Assembly: GCA_039183635.1 (NCBI GenBank)
Contig: JBCDBL010000001.1
Span: 57,531-121,530, forward strand
From: JBCDBL01 sp039183635
GTDB lineage: Bacteria; Pseudomonadota; Alphaproteobacteria; Caulobacterales; Parvularculaceae
Reading direction: 5' to 3'
Length of the DNA: 64,000 bases
Part shown: positions 35,782 to 44,710 of the stretch, piece by piece
How the letters are laid out: each line of letters starts with the position of its first letter
Position numbering within the stretch: the first letter of the stretch is position 1
The notes under the pieces: generated by a model
Told to the model about the DNA's origin: nothing
What the model saw: the letters and a program-made list of their open reading frames with translations, nothing else
Database searches by the model: none
Translations under genes and position numbers: made by a program

Positions 35782-36519
35782 TTAACGGACAGATCTATTT
35801 TTTAAATTCCAATCAAGAAACGCAAGACTGCGACGCCATGCATCTGCCGATGCCGCCGGGCGATAAACCGGGGCCCGGAAATCTTCGTCGAAGGCATGTG
35901 GCGCGCCATGGTATACGAACATTTCATATGGCTTTTGATTTTCCTGAAGCGCTGCGGCAAAAGCATCTCGGTCGCTTGCAGAAATCAATCTGTCAAAATC
36001 ACCAAAATGACAGAGCAAAGGCGCATCAAGCTCGCCCGCCCGGTCAAGGGGAGACGCAGGCTTTGTCTCGCTCGTTTCAGAATACTGAATAGCGCCGTAA
36101 TAATCGACACACGCCTTAAGACCTATGCCTTCACATCCTGCGAGATAAGCGTACATCCCACCGATGCAAAAGCCGAAACTGCCAATGCGGTCCGCATTCA
36201 CCCCGCTTTCCGCCCGCAGATGATCCGCTGCATAGGCGATATCAGACAAAGAACGGGGATCAGACAGGGCCGCAACGGCTTCGCCAATTTTTTGCGGTGA
36301 AGAGATGTCCGGCGCCGCGCCTTCGCGGGCGTAATAATCGACAAGCAGCGTCGCATATCCTGCCGCCGCCAGCCGGTCGGCGGTTTGAAGCACGTACTCA
36401 TTCACGCCCGCGATCGCAGGGGCGAGGACGACGCCGGGTGCATCCTGTCCCCCCTCGGGCTTGGCGAGATAGGCTTTTACTTGGCCGTCTTTCACTTTCA
36501 TTTCAATGGCGGCGACCAT
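35782..36519 (-). CDS. Dienelactone hydrolase family protein
   Basis: A 245-residue alpha/beta-hydrolase of the DLH family. The nucleophile is Cys118 in GFCIGG (Cys rather than Ser, as in true dienelactone hydrolases), an acid candidate lies in CHFGDFDRLI, and the His is in GAPHAFDED. The ATG at 36519 has GGGGAG upstream; a start 8 codons earlier would lack a site. It hydrolyses enol-lactones or related esters in aromatic degradation. It is the first gene of an operon with the cupin and is divergent from a LysR gene. Confidence 0.87.
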   Translation of the reverse strand: MVAAIEMKVKDGQVKAYLAKPEGGQDAPGVVLAPAIAGVNEYVLQTADRLAAAGYATLLVDYYAREGAAPDISSPQKIGEAVAALSDPRSLSDIAYAADHLRAESGVNADRIGSFGFCIGGMYAYLAGCEGIGLKACVDYYGAIQYSETSETKPASPLDRAGELDAPLLCHFGDFDRLISASDRDAFAAALQENQKPYEMFVYHGAPHAFDEDFRAPVYRPAASADAWRRSLAFLDWNLKNRSVR

Positions 36520-36613
36520 AGGTCTCCCCGTTCGATGAAACATAAAAAATGATACTCGCGCATCCTTCAGTTATTTGTAAATCCATATGTTATTGATATA
36601 TGTCATTCTATAT
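36520..36613. promoter_or_regulatory. Divergent DLH/LysR control region
   Basis: This 94-base divergent gap contains a dyad with CATAT at 36584-36588 and ATATG at 36598-36602 just before the LysR start. It probably includes the operator through which the LysR protein controls itself and the dienelactone hydrolase-cupin operon. Assignment rests on symmetry and position only. Confidence 0.4.
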
Positions 36614-37525
36614 ATGAATATACAAAAACTCGATCTCAACCTGCTTGTCGTCTTTGACGCCGTCTACCGGGAACGCCATGTCTCCCGCGCGGCGGAACGC
36701 ATGGGCATGTCTCAACCGACGATGAGCAACGCCCTGTCACGCCTTCGCCGCATGCTTGGCGACCCTTTGTTTATCAAATCCCGAAACGGGGTCATTCCGA
36801 CCGCTTATGCTGACGCCATGGCGCCGAAAATCGCCGAAGCGATCGGCCTCATCAAAGAAGGGTTAAAGGCTTCCGCCTTTGATCCTGCAACGGAGAAACG
36901 CAGCTACACCCTCGCCCTCTCTGATATCGCTGAAGCATCGGTATTGCCTGAAATTACACGATTATCACGAACGGAGGCGCCCTATATATCCTTCAAAACC
37001 GAACCTCTAACGCGGACCGCAATGGAGCAAGGTCTCGCCAATGGGCAAATCGATCTTGCGATCGGCTACCTTTTAGAGACAGGATCGTTGGCGTATCAAC
37101 AAACTTTGTTCCAAACACGTTATGTTTGTCTGCATCGCCGAAATCATCCCCTGATTGGCAAGCGCATGACGAAAAAGGCTTTCCTCAACGCAGAGCACGC
37201 TGTCGCCGGGCCGGATTATACTGGGCACTCAACAGTTGCAAACACGATGTCGAAACTGAACTTGTCGCGAGGCGTCAGCATCAATGCATCGCGCTTTCTC
37301 GCCTTACCGTTTATCGCCGCAGAGACAGATTGTATCGCCCTCGTGCCGGAAACGCTCGCCAGAAAAATGAAATCCGGCCTCGATCTCGTCTCTCAGTCGG
37401 CCCCAATCGACTTACCGCCGATCGACGTACGCATGTTCTGGCATGAGCGTTCGCACCAGGACCCAGCCAACGCATGGTTGCGCGAGATGGTGCGCCGCGC
37501 CTTTTCTAAAGCGAAACTCGATTAA
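36614..37525 (+). CDS. LysR-family regulator, NahR/NodD-like
   Basis: A 303-residue LysR regulator. LDLNLLVVFDAVYRERHVSR and SQPTMSNALSRLRRMLGD (about 5-55) place it in the NahR/NodD/LinR branch, whose members often respond to aromatic compounds. The effector domain starts at about 90. The ATG at 36614 fits the family start; an in-frame upstream start (36587) adds ten residues. It is divergent from the dienelactone hydrolase-cupin genes and probably activates them. Confidence 0.9.
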   Translation: MNIQKLDLNLLVVFDAVYRERHVSRAAERMGMSQPTMSNALSRLRRMLGDPLFIKSRNGVIPTAYADAMAPKIAEAIGLIKEGLKASAFDPATEKRSYTLALSDIAEASVLPEITRLSRTEAPYISFKTEPLTRTAMEQGLANGQIDLAIGYLLETGSLAYQQTLFQTRYVCLHRRNHPLIGKRMTKKAFLNAEHAVAGPDYTGHSTVANTMSKLNLSRGVSINASRFLALPFIAAETDCIALVPETLARKMKSGLDLVSQSAPIDLPPIDVRMFWHERSHQDPANAWLREMVRRAFSKAKLD

Positions 37526-38178
37526 ACTAATTCAAAAATTCACTTTGAATATTTATACATGCACATGTTCATTAAAGTGAGGCGGTTCATCCGTATGCTT
37601 TTATTATCGGTGATTTCAGAGTTTTATGATAACTTCGCACGTTGATACGCAAAATGTTTCGCGCTCTTTTCAGCAACCGCGAAGCTTTGGCCCATCTTCG
37701 CAGTGCTAGACCGTCAAATGTCCCTCAGATACTCACGACGAACGGTCCAGCTGGTTCGTTGTGCAATCAGAGTGCGTCCTTGCGCTAAAACCATGCGCAG
37801 CATGGTGACGGCTTCAGAACTTTCATCAACCGGTAATCTTGGGCAGCAGGTCAGAGTTCAGAAGGCACTCGAAATTGAGCCGCAGAAGATCTAGCGCTGC
37901 TGAGCGCATTTCCGGTGGGGAATTTTAAAACTCTGCCATCTATTCGTTGCTTACGTATATCGACACATTCAAGGAATGAGACTACAGCAAAAAACCGAAT
38001 GAGGAGAAATCACTGTGCAAGCGCGCGACGCCTTTAGGCTCAGCTCGTAGCGACAGGAAAGGACAGGACGCGAAAAGCCTTGAGTAAAATGGAAGATTGA
38101 TTAGTGTCATTGATAATCGTTCTCATCGCGGCGCTGATATGCCAAATTTACGAGATGTGAGAAGGCTTTTAGGACAAG
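37526..38178. other. Gene-free interval upstream of truncated sigma gene
   Basis: No supported gene. A minus-strand frame around 37722-37830 reads MLRMVLAQGRTLIAQRTSW and could be a remnant, but I recognise no family. The Fur-box-like site at 38111-38125 is the only regulatory signal seen. Confidence 0.4.
38111..38125 (+). promoter_or_regulatory. Candidate Fur box
   Basis: TGATAAT-C-GTTCTCA matches the 7-1-7 Fur consensus TGATAAT-N-ATTATCA at 12 of 14 positions and lies 54 bases before the sigma-factor start. It fits iron repression of this cassette. No match of this quality was seen before the other fecI gene. Confidence 0.55.
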
Positions 38179-38709
38179 ATGGAGGCTCGGGAACCCGGTC
38201 TGCGGCGCTCAGATCAAGACAATCCTAGGGCGAAAAAAAGGTGTCGAGTGAGGCTCAACGAAGAACAGCAACGTGCGGGCCGGGTAGACATACCAAATAG
38301 CGATAAAGCTGCTAAGGATGCGAATGACAGCACTGAAGAAGTTTCAAGTCTGTACGATCGCTATGCAGGCCAACTCATCGCATCGCTTCGTAAGAGCTTT
38401 GGCGATGGTCCACCTGACCCTGACGACATTGCCCATCAGGCTTTTCAAAAACTCTTAGAGCGTGAAGACCTCCACAAGGTCTCCAATCTGCGCGCCTATT
38501 TATGGCGAACGGCGCGAAATCTGGTGTTGGCCAATAAACGTTCTGAAGTGTCACGATCGCGCTACGATTTTGAAGTCGAGCAACTATTTTTTCCGCTTAA
38601 AAACGACGTATCGACGCCTGAACGCGTCTTAGTGGTGAAGGAACAATTAGAAGCGATCAGCGATATTCTTGCAGAGATGCCGGGGGCGGAGATATCGACA
38701 CGGAACTAA
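38179..38709 (+). pseudogene. FecI-like ECF sigma factor, truncated by deletion
   Basis: The frame encodes region 2 well (LYDRYAGQLIASLRKSFGDG, DPDDIAHQAFQKLLERED, LRAYLWRTARNLVLANKR) and the linker up to AISDILAEMPG. There the match to the intact FecI at 15106-15714 (EALKNMPERRRKAF) stops, and six unrelated residues precede a stop. Region 4, which contacts the -35 element, is missing, so it cannot work as a normal ECF sigma. The break point at about 38682 joins directly to receptor barrel sequence. The N-terminal 50 residues are longer than in FecI, and the true start may be later. Confidence 0.85.
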
Positions 38710-40070
38710 TCGACGTGCGCGGGAAAGTGCTACTCACGCCAAGCGCTCTGCCGGGATTTCAGGCTATGTTGACATACACCCACATGGAAACGAATAATCC
38801 TCAGTTGTATCAGCTAAACAACACCCCATCGCAACTTGAAGCGTTGGAAAGCGATGGGACCACGGTTCCAAATTGGAAGACGAACAGCGATTCTGTCGTA
38901 TTGGACGCGTCTTATGACTTTGGATCGGGCTTTGCGTTGTCTAATACTGTTTATTATACTGATTTAAATGTTGACCGTTTTATCAGTCCTGAGAATTTTG
39001 GGTCGGCCACGTTGAAGTCCACTGATATCGGCAACGAAGCGAAACTGAATTACAAATCAGACGGCGGAAGAGTTTCAGCTGTGGGCGGCATTTTCTTCCG
39101 CCATTTAGAATCAAATGACATCGTCAATTTTCGCGGTATTACTGATTATGACAACGAGAAAACGGGATTAGGAGTTTTTACCGAGACCACGATTGAGTTA
39201 GGTGACCGATGGGATGTAACGGCAGGCCTGCGGTATCAACGCGATCGAGTCGAACGCGCGGGGGTTAACGCATTGGCTGGCGGCGGCACGTTCTCTTTTG
39301 AAGAGACGTATGACACATGGCTCCCTAAATTCGCCGTCGGATATGAAGCGGCACCCGGAGTGAGAGTGGGGGCATTGGTGTCACGCGGCTCCAATCCGGG
39401 CGGCGTATCGTTTAGTTTTGCCGAAGGTGATTTTGTCGAGTTTGAACAGGAAACCGTCTGGAATTACGAACTCTTCAGCCGCATCGAGGCGATAGATAGC
39501 CGTCTCCTTATAAACGCCAATCTCTTTTTCTCCGATTTCAGAGACGCGCAGCGGTTTCAGCGCACACTACTCGAAAGCGGCCTGGAAGACGTCATCGCTA
39601 TAAATGCAGACGAGTCCGTCAGTTATGGCCTGGAGCTGTCCGCGGATTTTGCCGTGACGGAAAGTTTATCAGTGTCAGGCGCTCTGGGTATTCTTGAGAC
39701 CGAATTTGAGTCATTTCCGGCCACGCTTAACGATTTGGAAGGCAATAGTTTTGAAGCCTCCCCGGAGATAACGGGCAATATGGCGTTCTCATGGGACATT
39801 GTCGAATGGTCTACGCTGCGCGCGTCTGTGCGATACACGGGCGATTATTTCAGCGATGATTTCAATACACCCGCCCTTAAAATCAACAGTTTCGTTATTG
39901 CAGATGCCTCGTTGGCGTTTCGGCCTGCAGATAATGTCGAAATATTTTTGTTCGCAAACAATGTTTTTGATGAAACCCAACCCACTAGATTGTTATCTAG
40001 GGCGCCTAATGTGTTTGCGAACATCAACGTGCCCCGTGAGTACGGTGTGCGGGTCAATTTTGAATTCTGA
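38682..40070 (+). pseudogene. TonB-dependent receptor missing its N-terminus (deletion fusion)
   Basis: From about 38682 the frame reads DTELIDVRGKVLLTPSALPGF, which aligns with mid-barrel segments of the receptors at 2-1666 and 11522-13861. It continues intact to the C-terminal VNFEF. The signal peptide, STN domain, plug and first strands are absent, as is any fecR gene. It is out of frame with the sigma gene; the first in-frame start is a GTG at 38715 without a signal peptide. It cannot reach the outer membrane as a normal receptor. The barrel itself has no internal stops, so the deletion may be recent. Confidence 0.88.
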
Positions 40071-40188
40071 CATGTCTGATCGGCGTCGTTGTCTGTAATT
40101 TCGGAACGAGCCCAACAACACGCCGACGCTCCTGAAGCCCAAGCAGCCATTCAAAATCATCTAAACTCCGGAGAGCCAACTGCGCGAA

Positions 40189-41343
40189 ATGGTTTCAACG
40201 AAAGCAGTCAAACACGTTATGGCGTTAGCCCACGGCTGGGCTGGCGCCATCTCTGGGTTCTTCATATTTCTCGTAGCCATTACCGGTGTCGGGCTTGCAT
40301 TTTTCGGCGAGCTTTTCGAGATCCAATACGGCGATATCGTGAAAGGAACAAGCGGCCCGCATGCCGACGTCGGAGCGATCATAATGGCTGCGGAAGAGCA
40401 CGGCCCGACGGAATTCGAAGCCCTAGGTGTACTGATGCCCGACTCTCGGGTAAAGGGGTTGGAGACCTCACTTGTCTACGGTCGAGCGCCCGATGTAACG
40501 ACCGACACATTGATGTTTAGCATAGATCCGGTGACAGCAGAGTATCTCGGAAGTTTTGAACTTCGCAAATCTTTTGCACATGAGTTCAGCGAATTCCACT
40601 CAACGCTCCTCCTTGGCAGCCCTGCGAAGATTTTGATAGCTATCCTTGGTTTTTTTCTCGTTCTTTTTGCAGTCTCAGGAATATACTTGTGGTGGCCCCG
40701 TCGCGGCGGTGTGATGCGGAAATCCGTCAACCTTCAAGCGCGAGGGAAGTTGCGCGTGCTCTTTTTCAATTGGCATGGTCTCGTCGGTATTTGGCTTTCG
40801 CTTTTTACCATTTTTTTCGCGCTGACCGGCACTGCGTTGAGCAAACCAGATTGGTTCGGACCAATGCTCGGGGAGATGGATGATCCGCCCGAATGGGCCG
40901 CCAGGTTTCGGAAGGACTGCGATGAATCTGTGTCCATCACAGAGGCGAGCAAACTCGCGCTTGAGCAATTTCCCAGCCGTCAAATTTCAACCCTCGCTAT
41001 AATCAGAGGTGAGATAAACAAATATGTTATCATGCTCAAAGGCAAGGGCGACATGAATGCCAGATTTGGGGATGCGATGGCTCATGTCCATGCGAAATGC
41101 GCGGATGAAATCTGGATCACGACGCTCAAAGACGAGCCAATACCGGTTAAAATTGGAAGCCAATTATATTCCCTTCACGGCGCTCATTTCTTGGGTATAG
41201 GGGGTGTTTTCATCACTGTTATAACCGGTTTGTTTCTTTGCTTTTTATCCGGCTCTGGGATCTACGTTTTCATCAAGAGAACGCTCCCCGCTGAACGCGC
41301 GAGAAGCAACAAAAATCAGGCGAGGCGCTTATCGTCAGAATAG
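40189..41343 (+). CDS. PepSY-associated membrane protein (third cassette)
   Basis: A 384-residue PepSY_TM-type inner-membrane protein, shorter than the two 526/527-residue relatives because it lacks the four extra C-terminal helices. TM1 is at about 14-38 (AHGWAGAISGFF), TM2 at 147-167 (ILGFFLVLFAVSGIYLWWP), TM3 at 190-215 (FFNWHGLVGIWLSLFTIFF) and TM4 at 340-363. Candidate haem or metal histidines include AHGW, EFHST, FNWHG and SLHGAHF. It appears intact although the receptor before it is broken. No DUF3649- or DUF3325-like genes accompany it. Confidence 0.84.
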   Translation: MVSTKAVKHVMALAHGWAGAISGFFIFLVAITGVGLAFFGELFEIQYGDIVKGTSGPHADVGAIIMAAEEHGPTEFEALGVLMPDSRVKGLETSLVYGRAPDVTTDTLMFSIDPVTAEYLGSFELRKSFAHEFSEFHSTLLLGSPAKILIAILGFFLVLFAVSGIYLWWPRRGGVMRKSVNLQARGKLRVLFFNWHGLVGIWLSLFTIFFALTGTALSKPDWFGPMLGEMDDPPEWAARFRKDCDESVSITEASKLALEQFPSRQISTLAIIRGEINKYVIMLKGKGDMNARFGDAMAHVHAKCADEIWITTLKDEPIPVKIGSQLYSLHGAHFLGIGGVFITVITGLFLCFLSGSGIYVFIKRTLPAERARSNKNQARRLSSE

Positions 41344-41796
41344 CTCACTCCGGGGTATCAATGGCGCGATCGGTTTACGCTAGGCCACGTTTCACAAATT
41401 GACACATGCCCCCTGTTCTTCCTTTTTTAAATTGTGATCTGTCCGGTCACATAACCGGCAACTCTGAGGTAGAGCTGGCTTCAATCGATCACATTCCCGA
41501 CTTCCAGGCAGGGCCCGGTATCTTGATGTGGTTTCAATGAGTCATTCAGGCAACTGGAACATCCAGCTGTTCCAAGTCTTCAAGCGTTTTCGGTTTTGGA
41601 TGGCGTTTGAACACCGGCCAGGGTCGTGATCATGCCGCCAAAACAATTGCGGCAAGCTGTATAGTCTACATGGCTACATTTTGGCTGGTACAATGCTCAT
41701 TTTGAATTATTAATTCCCATCGCACAGACAAATGTCTAACTGGAATTGCTTCACATTAGCAGTGAGCATTCAGTTTTCTCTTTGAGAGAATGAACG
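41344..41796. other. Gene-free interval, possible gene debris
   Basis: No intact gene. A minus-strand frame at about 41550-41630 reads RPWPVFKRHPKPKTLEDLE, which looks coding but ends in a stop and matches no family I know. A small dyad, CCGGT-N6-ACCGG, is at 41443-41458. This region marks the passage from the iron/catabolic block to the conjugation module. Confidence 0.4.
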
Positions 41797-42015
41797 ATGC
41801 GCGAAACGACCAAGCCAGCTCAGAAGAAAGTACGTCAACATCGTGATTCAACTTGTTGCGCCATACTCGGCGATTTTATTCGTGAAACAAACAAATTCAT
41901 TATCTACGGCCAAAAACTAGACGGCCGTTACGTTACGTTTCAGCGCGGAAAGAACCAAGTTCATATAAGCCCTTGCCCGAAGTGTCCAGATTATGTGCCG
42001 GATACTCCTGAGTAA
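41797..42015 (+). CDS. Small hypothetical protein
   Basis: A 72-residue hydrophilic, basic protein with two cysteine clusters (STCCAIL near residue 20 and CPKCPDY near 60) that could bind zinc. GAGAGAATG lies just before the ATG. I do not recognise the family. It is the first plus-strand frame of the conjugation side and lies next to two XRE regulators; a mobile-element accessory role is only a guess. Confidence 0.5.
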   Translation: MRETTKPAQKKVRQHRDSTCCAILGDFIRETNKFIIYGQKLDGRYVTFQRGKNQVHISPCPKCPDYVPDTPE

Positions 42016-42105
42016 GCGATCCTTTCAATGGTCTAAGGACCGTTGTGTTATCAACCTGTTTGATGCGCTAAATGCGCATGCGTTGCACCCAATGAAGCTA
42101 AGAAA

Positions 42106-42513
42106 TCATTCACTGCATTGGGCCATCGGGCCGACTACTTTAGCGATAGCTTGAACGGCGTTCTTACGTTGAGCCGGTGTTTGTAGTGAGGCAAACAACT
42201 CAATGATCGCCACTAAGGCCTCGGCCGTCTCTATGTCGTTAGAGCGCCCATTGGCTCTATAATATGCTTCCTCCGCCTTTGCCAGCGCAAGCATCGGAAG
42301 GATATTCACAACCCTCGCAAACTGTCGAAACTGACCCACTCTCAGCGGTGTTATAGCGTGCTCGTATCGACCGATCATCTGATAAGTCAGATCCAGCGCC
42401 TCGGCGACGTTTTCCTGGGTCTGCGCACAATCCTCACGGGCGCGTCGTAAGACGGCGCCGAGGTAAACATCAAACGGGACCGGCGACGGATCGCTCTGAT
42501 CATGTTTCTCCAT
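42106..42513 (-). CDS. XRE-family transcriptional regulator
   Basis: A 135-residue cytoplasmic DNA-binding protein. The HTH is at about 18-65 (LGAVLRRAREDCAQTQENVA, LDLTYQMIGRYEHA), followed by a helical tail. It belongs to the alphaproteobacterial XRE group that begins PVDxxVGxxLRxxR, like the products at 42668 and 61372. It probably regulates the adjacent transfer operon or its own gene. There is no toxin partner next to it. Confidence 0.82.
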   Translation of the reverse strand: MEKHDQSDPSPVPFDVYLGAVLRRAREDCAQTQENVAEALDLTYQMIGRYEHAITPLRVGQFRQFARVVNILPMLALAKAEEAYYRANGRSNDIETAEALVAIIELFASLQTPAQRKNAVQAIAKVVGPMAQCSE

Positions 42514-42667
42514 GCGACGAACCCAGCCTCCTGCATCTTCCGCATTACAACAATAGATTGTGCCAACGATACTGGATTCAAGTGCGTTGTCGCCATAGAA
42601 TTTTTAAAGGCAACACAGAATAAAACTGCATTGGTTTGGCTGCGTCGGCATTAACAGGCGTCACAAA

Positions 42668-43060
42668 TTAGCGCGGTCGAAGCTTCGTCAACACAAAGTC
42701 ACGAACATCTTCCTTGTCGTTCACGTTTGTCAGTTTTGTGACGAGACTCATGACGTCGAGTTCGATCGAATCATACCGCATCAGGGCGCGAACGCGATCC
42801 TCGCGTCTTTCTATGGTGAAAGCGATGGCCGCGAGTGACGCCGGCTCCATCTCGAGCGCTTTCGCCATGCGCCAAAATCTGGCGACTGTGAACATGTTCT
42901 CGGTCGTTTCATATCGACCGATTTGCTGGTAACCGATGCCGATACGCCCGCCCAGCTCACGCTGGGTCATGCTCAACACTTCGCGGCGTTTTTGAAGACA
43001 TTCCCCCAACCGGACTAGCATAGGGCCTTCGATGGGGTGATCACGACTTTTTAAATCCAT
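42668..43060 (-). CDS. XRE-family transcriptional regulator
   Basis: A 130-residue protein with HTH at about 15-65 (LGECLQKRREVLSMTQRELG, IGIGYQQIGRYETTE) and a helical C-terminus. It is divergent from the transfer operon, whose pilin gene starts 428 bases away. A dyad TCCGA-N7-TCGGA at 43083-43099, 23 bases before its ATG, may be its operator. It is a likely repressor controlling itself and perhaps transfer. Confidence 0.82.
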   Translation of the reverse strand: MDLKSRDHPIEGPMLVRLGECLQKRREVLSMTQRELGGRIGIGYQQIGRYETTENMFTVARFWRMAKALEMEPASLAAIAFTIERREDRVRALMRYDSIELDVMSLVTKLTNVNDKEDVRDFVLTKLRPR

Positions 43061-43487
43061 TTTGCTGCACTCTTACACTTGCTCCGAAACACTATCGGAA
43101 AACGTTGACCGTGGGTCTCAACCAAAAGTGCATTGAAGAGGCGAGAAACGACAACGTATCAGCGCGCACGATCTGCAACGTCCGCTTTTATATCATTGTA
43201 CGAATGATAGGGGAGATAGCGACGCGTGCAGAGCCGGGGCAGAACGCAACGCGAGCGCACGCGCAAAGTAACCGTAATGCGCTTACTCTAGCAAGAATAA
43301 ATGTGTGAATACAAGCGGTCTACGGGCGCACGCAGATCAATATGGTTAAGGGAAAGCGCGTCGCGCGTCTGACAAGCGCAGTGCGCGTATCTGCGGGTTT
43401 TGCTGTTTTCATTTTTAAAATTTGAATCAATGCTCCTCCTCGACGCTGGCGTCATCAGTTGAAACGCATTTCTTTGGAGCAAAAATC
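43061..43487. promoter_or_regulatory. Control region upstream of the tra operon
   Basis: A 427-base gap between divergent XRE and pilin genes. It holds the TCCGA-N7-TCGGA dyad (43083-43099). The tra promoter must lie here or just upstream, but no clear -35/-10 pair could be chosen by eye. Short frames in it do not look coding. Confidence 0.45.
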
Positions 43488-43814
43488 ATGACACCCTCAT
43501 ATTGCGTGAGGGGCGTGGCGAGTTTCGTCAACGCCCCCATCGAAAGGCTTGTGCTTGTCGCCGGCGCGACCGCCCTCGCCATGTCCGCGGCTCTTGCCGG
43601 CACGGACACCACCTTCGCCGCCCCGCAAACGGTGTTTACGAACTATCTCGAAGGCTCTCTCGGACAGATACTCGCCATCGCGGCTTTGATTTGGGGCGTC
43701 GTCGGAATGGTCGCGCGGTTTTCCATGGCGCAAATCGCCGTACCCGTCGTCCTCGGCCTCGCCGCCGGCGTCGGCATCCCGATCGTCACGTCGAACGTGA
43801 CGGCGATTATCTAA
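43488..43814 (+). CDS. traA: Conjugative pilin precursor, TraA/VirB2-like
   Basis: A 108-residue small hydrophobic protein at the head of the F-type transfer operon. A long leader (about 1-45) has a hydrophobic core ending near the first alanines (ALAMSAALA), followed by two TM segments (about 60-80 and 83-103) around a short loop, the usual pilin layout. The ATG at 43488 has TTTGGAG upstream; the frame stays open upstream to 43422 but without signal character. It should be the pilus subunit. Assignment is from position, size and topology. Confidence 0.75.
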   Translation: MTPSYCVRGVASFVNAPIERLVLVAGATALAMSAALAGTDTTFAAPQTVFTNYLEGSLGQILAIAALIWGVVGMVARFSMAQIAVPVVLGLAAGVGIPIVTSNVTAII

Positions 43815-43835
43815 ACCGAAAAGGAGGTGAATTAA

Positions 43836-44129
43836 ATGTCGGGGCCGTCTGACTATTACATCCCAAAACGCCTGGACGATCCGGAAAAGATCGGGTTCTG
43901 GACGATCGATGAAGCGATCGCCATCGCCGGGCCGTTCGCCCTTGGGATCGTGTTTAAGGCGATAGTGGTTGGAATCGTCGGCGGCCTCGCCTGCTACTTC
44001 ATCTTAAAGAAGATGAAGGGTTCGGCTCGCGAAAACTTCGCCCTCTACATGCTCTATTGGCATTTTCCGTCGCGCCTGTTGCAACTGAAGTCCACGCCGT
44101 CCTCTTTCAAGCGCCGGCTTGCGGGGTGA
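43836..44129 (+). CDS. traL: Type-F T4SS pilus assembly protein TraL
   Basis: A 97-residue inner-membrane protein with the family segment IPKRLDDPEKIGFWTIDEAI near the N-terminus and a TM region at about 33-60. It is the VirB3-like component needed for pilus assembly. A very strong AAGGAGGTGA lies upstream. It is separated from traE by 2 bases. Confidence 0.88.
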   Translation: MSGPSDYYIPKRLDDPEKIGFWTIDEAIAIAGPFALGIVFKAIVVGIVGGLACYFILKKMKGSARENFALYMLYWHFPSRLLQLKSTPSSFKRRLAG

Positions 44130-44131
44130 GG

Positions 44132-44710
44132 ATGATGGACGCGCATTACTCTCATCAACAGTTTCAGGCGGTGCTGCGCCAACGCAACGTTCTTGTCATC
44201 GCCGCCGGCGCCCTGATGCTCCTCAACGCCTGGGTGTTGATCCTGCTCGGACAAAAAGAAGAGCGGGTGGTGCTGGTGCCGACCCTGGAGCGGCACGCTG
44301 TCGTCTCCACGGAATTTGTCGACCCGACTTATCTGGAACAAACGACCCGAGACGTCGCCTATCTCTTTTTGAACCGTAGTCCGAACAATCTCGACTATTT
44401 CGCAGAGCAGCTTTTGAGAATTGTCGATCCGTCCTCGCATGCCGATATAAAACGGCAACTGACAGACATGCAGAAGGACGCGCGGGAAAGCCAGGTCGCG
44501 ACCACGTTCTTTCCGACGAACATCTATGTGGATCCGAATGATCTTTATTCGGAGGTCGCCGGCGAGATGCACTCCTATGTCGGTAGGACCCGGGTCACCG
44601 CCGACCTGAAACACTATGGCATCCGGTGGTCCTATGCGGGCCTCAGGCTTTCACTTGTCGATTTTTGGGAACTGGCGCCGGGCGAGACCCGCGCCGCGGA
44701 GGGACAATAA
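44132..44710 (+). CDS. traE: Type-F T4SS protein TraE
   Basis: A 192-residue VirB5/VirB8-like protein. One TM helix is at about 21-42 (NVLVIAAGALMLLNAWVLIL), and a periplasmic domain contains FVDPTYLEQTTRDVAYLFLN, typical of TraE. I chose the tandem ATG at 44132, directly after the traL stop. Its stop overlaps the traK ATG (TAATG). Confidence 0.88.
   Translation: MMDAHYSHQQFQAVLRQRNVLVIAAGALMLLNAWVLILLGQKEERVVLVPTLERHAVVSTEFVDPTYLEQTTRDVAYLFLNRSPNNLDYFAEQLLRIVDPSSHADIKRQLTDMQKDARESQVATTFFPTNIYVDPNDLYSEVAGEMHSYVGRTRVTADLKHYGIRWSYAGLRLSLVDFWELAPGETRAAEGQ

Noticed and set aside
43105..43308. Possible small gene before the tra operon
   Set aside because: No ribosome-binding site, no recognisable motif, and it lies in the divergent control region.
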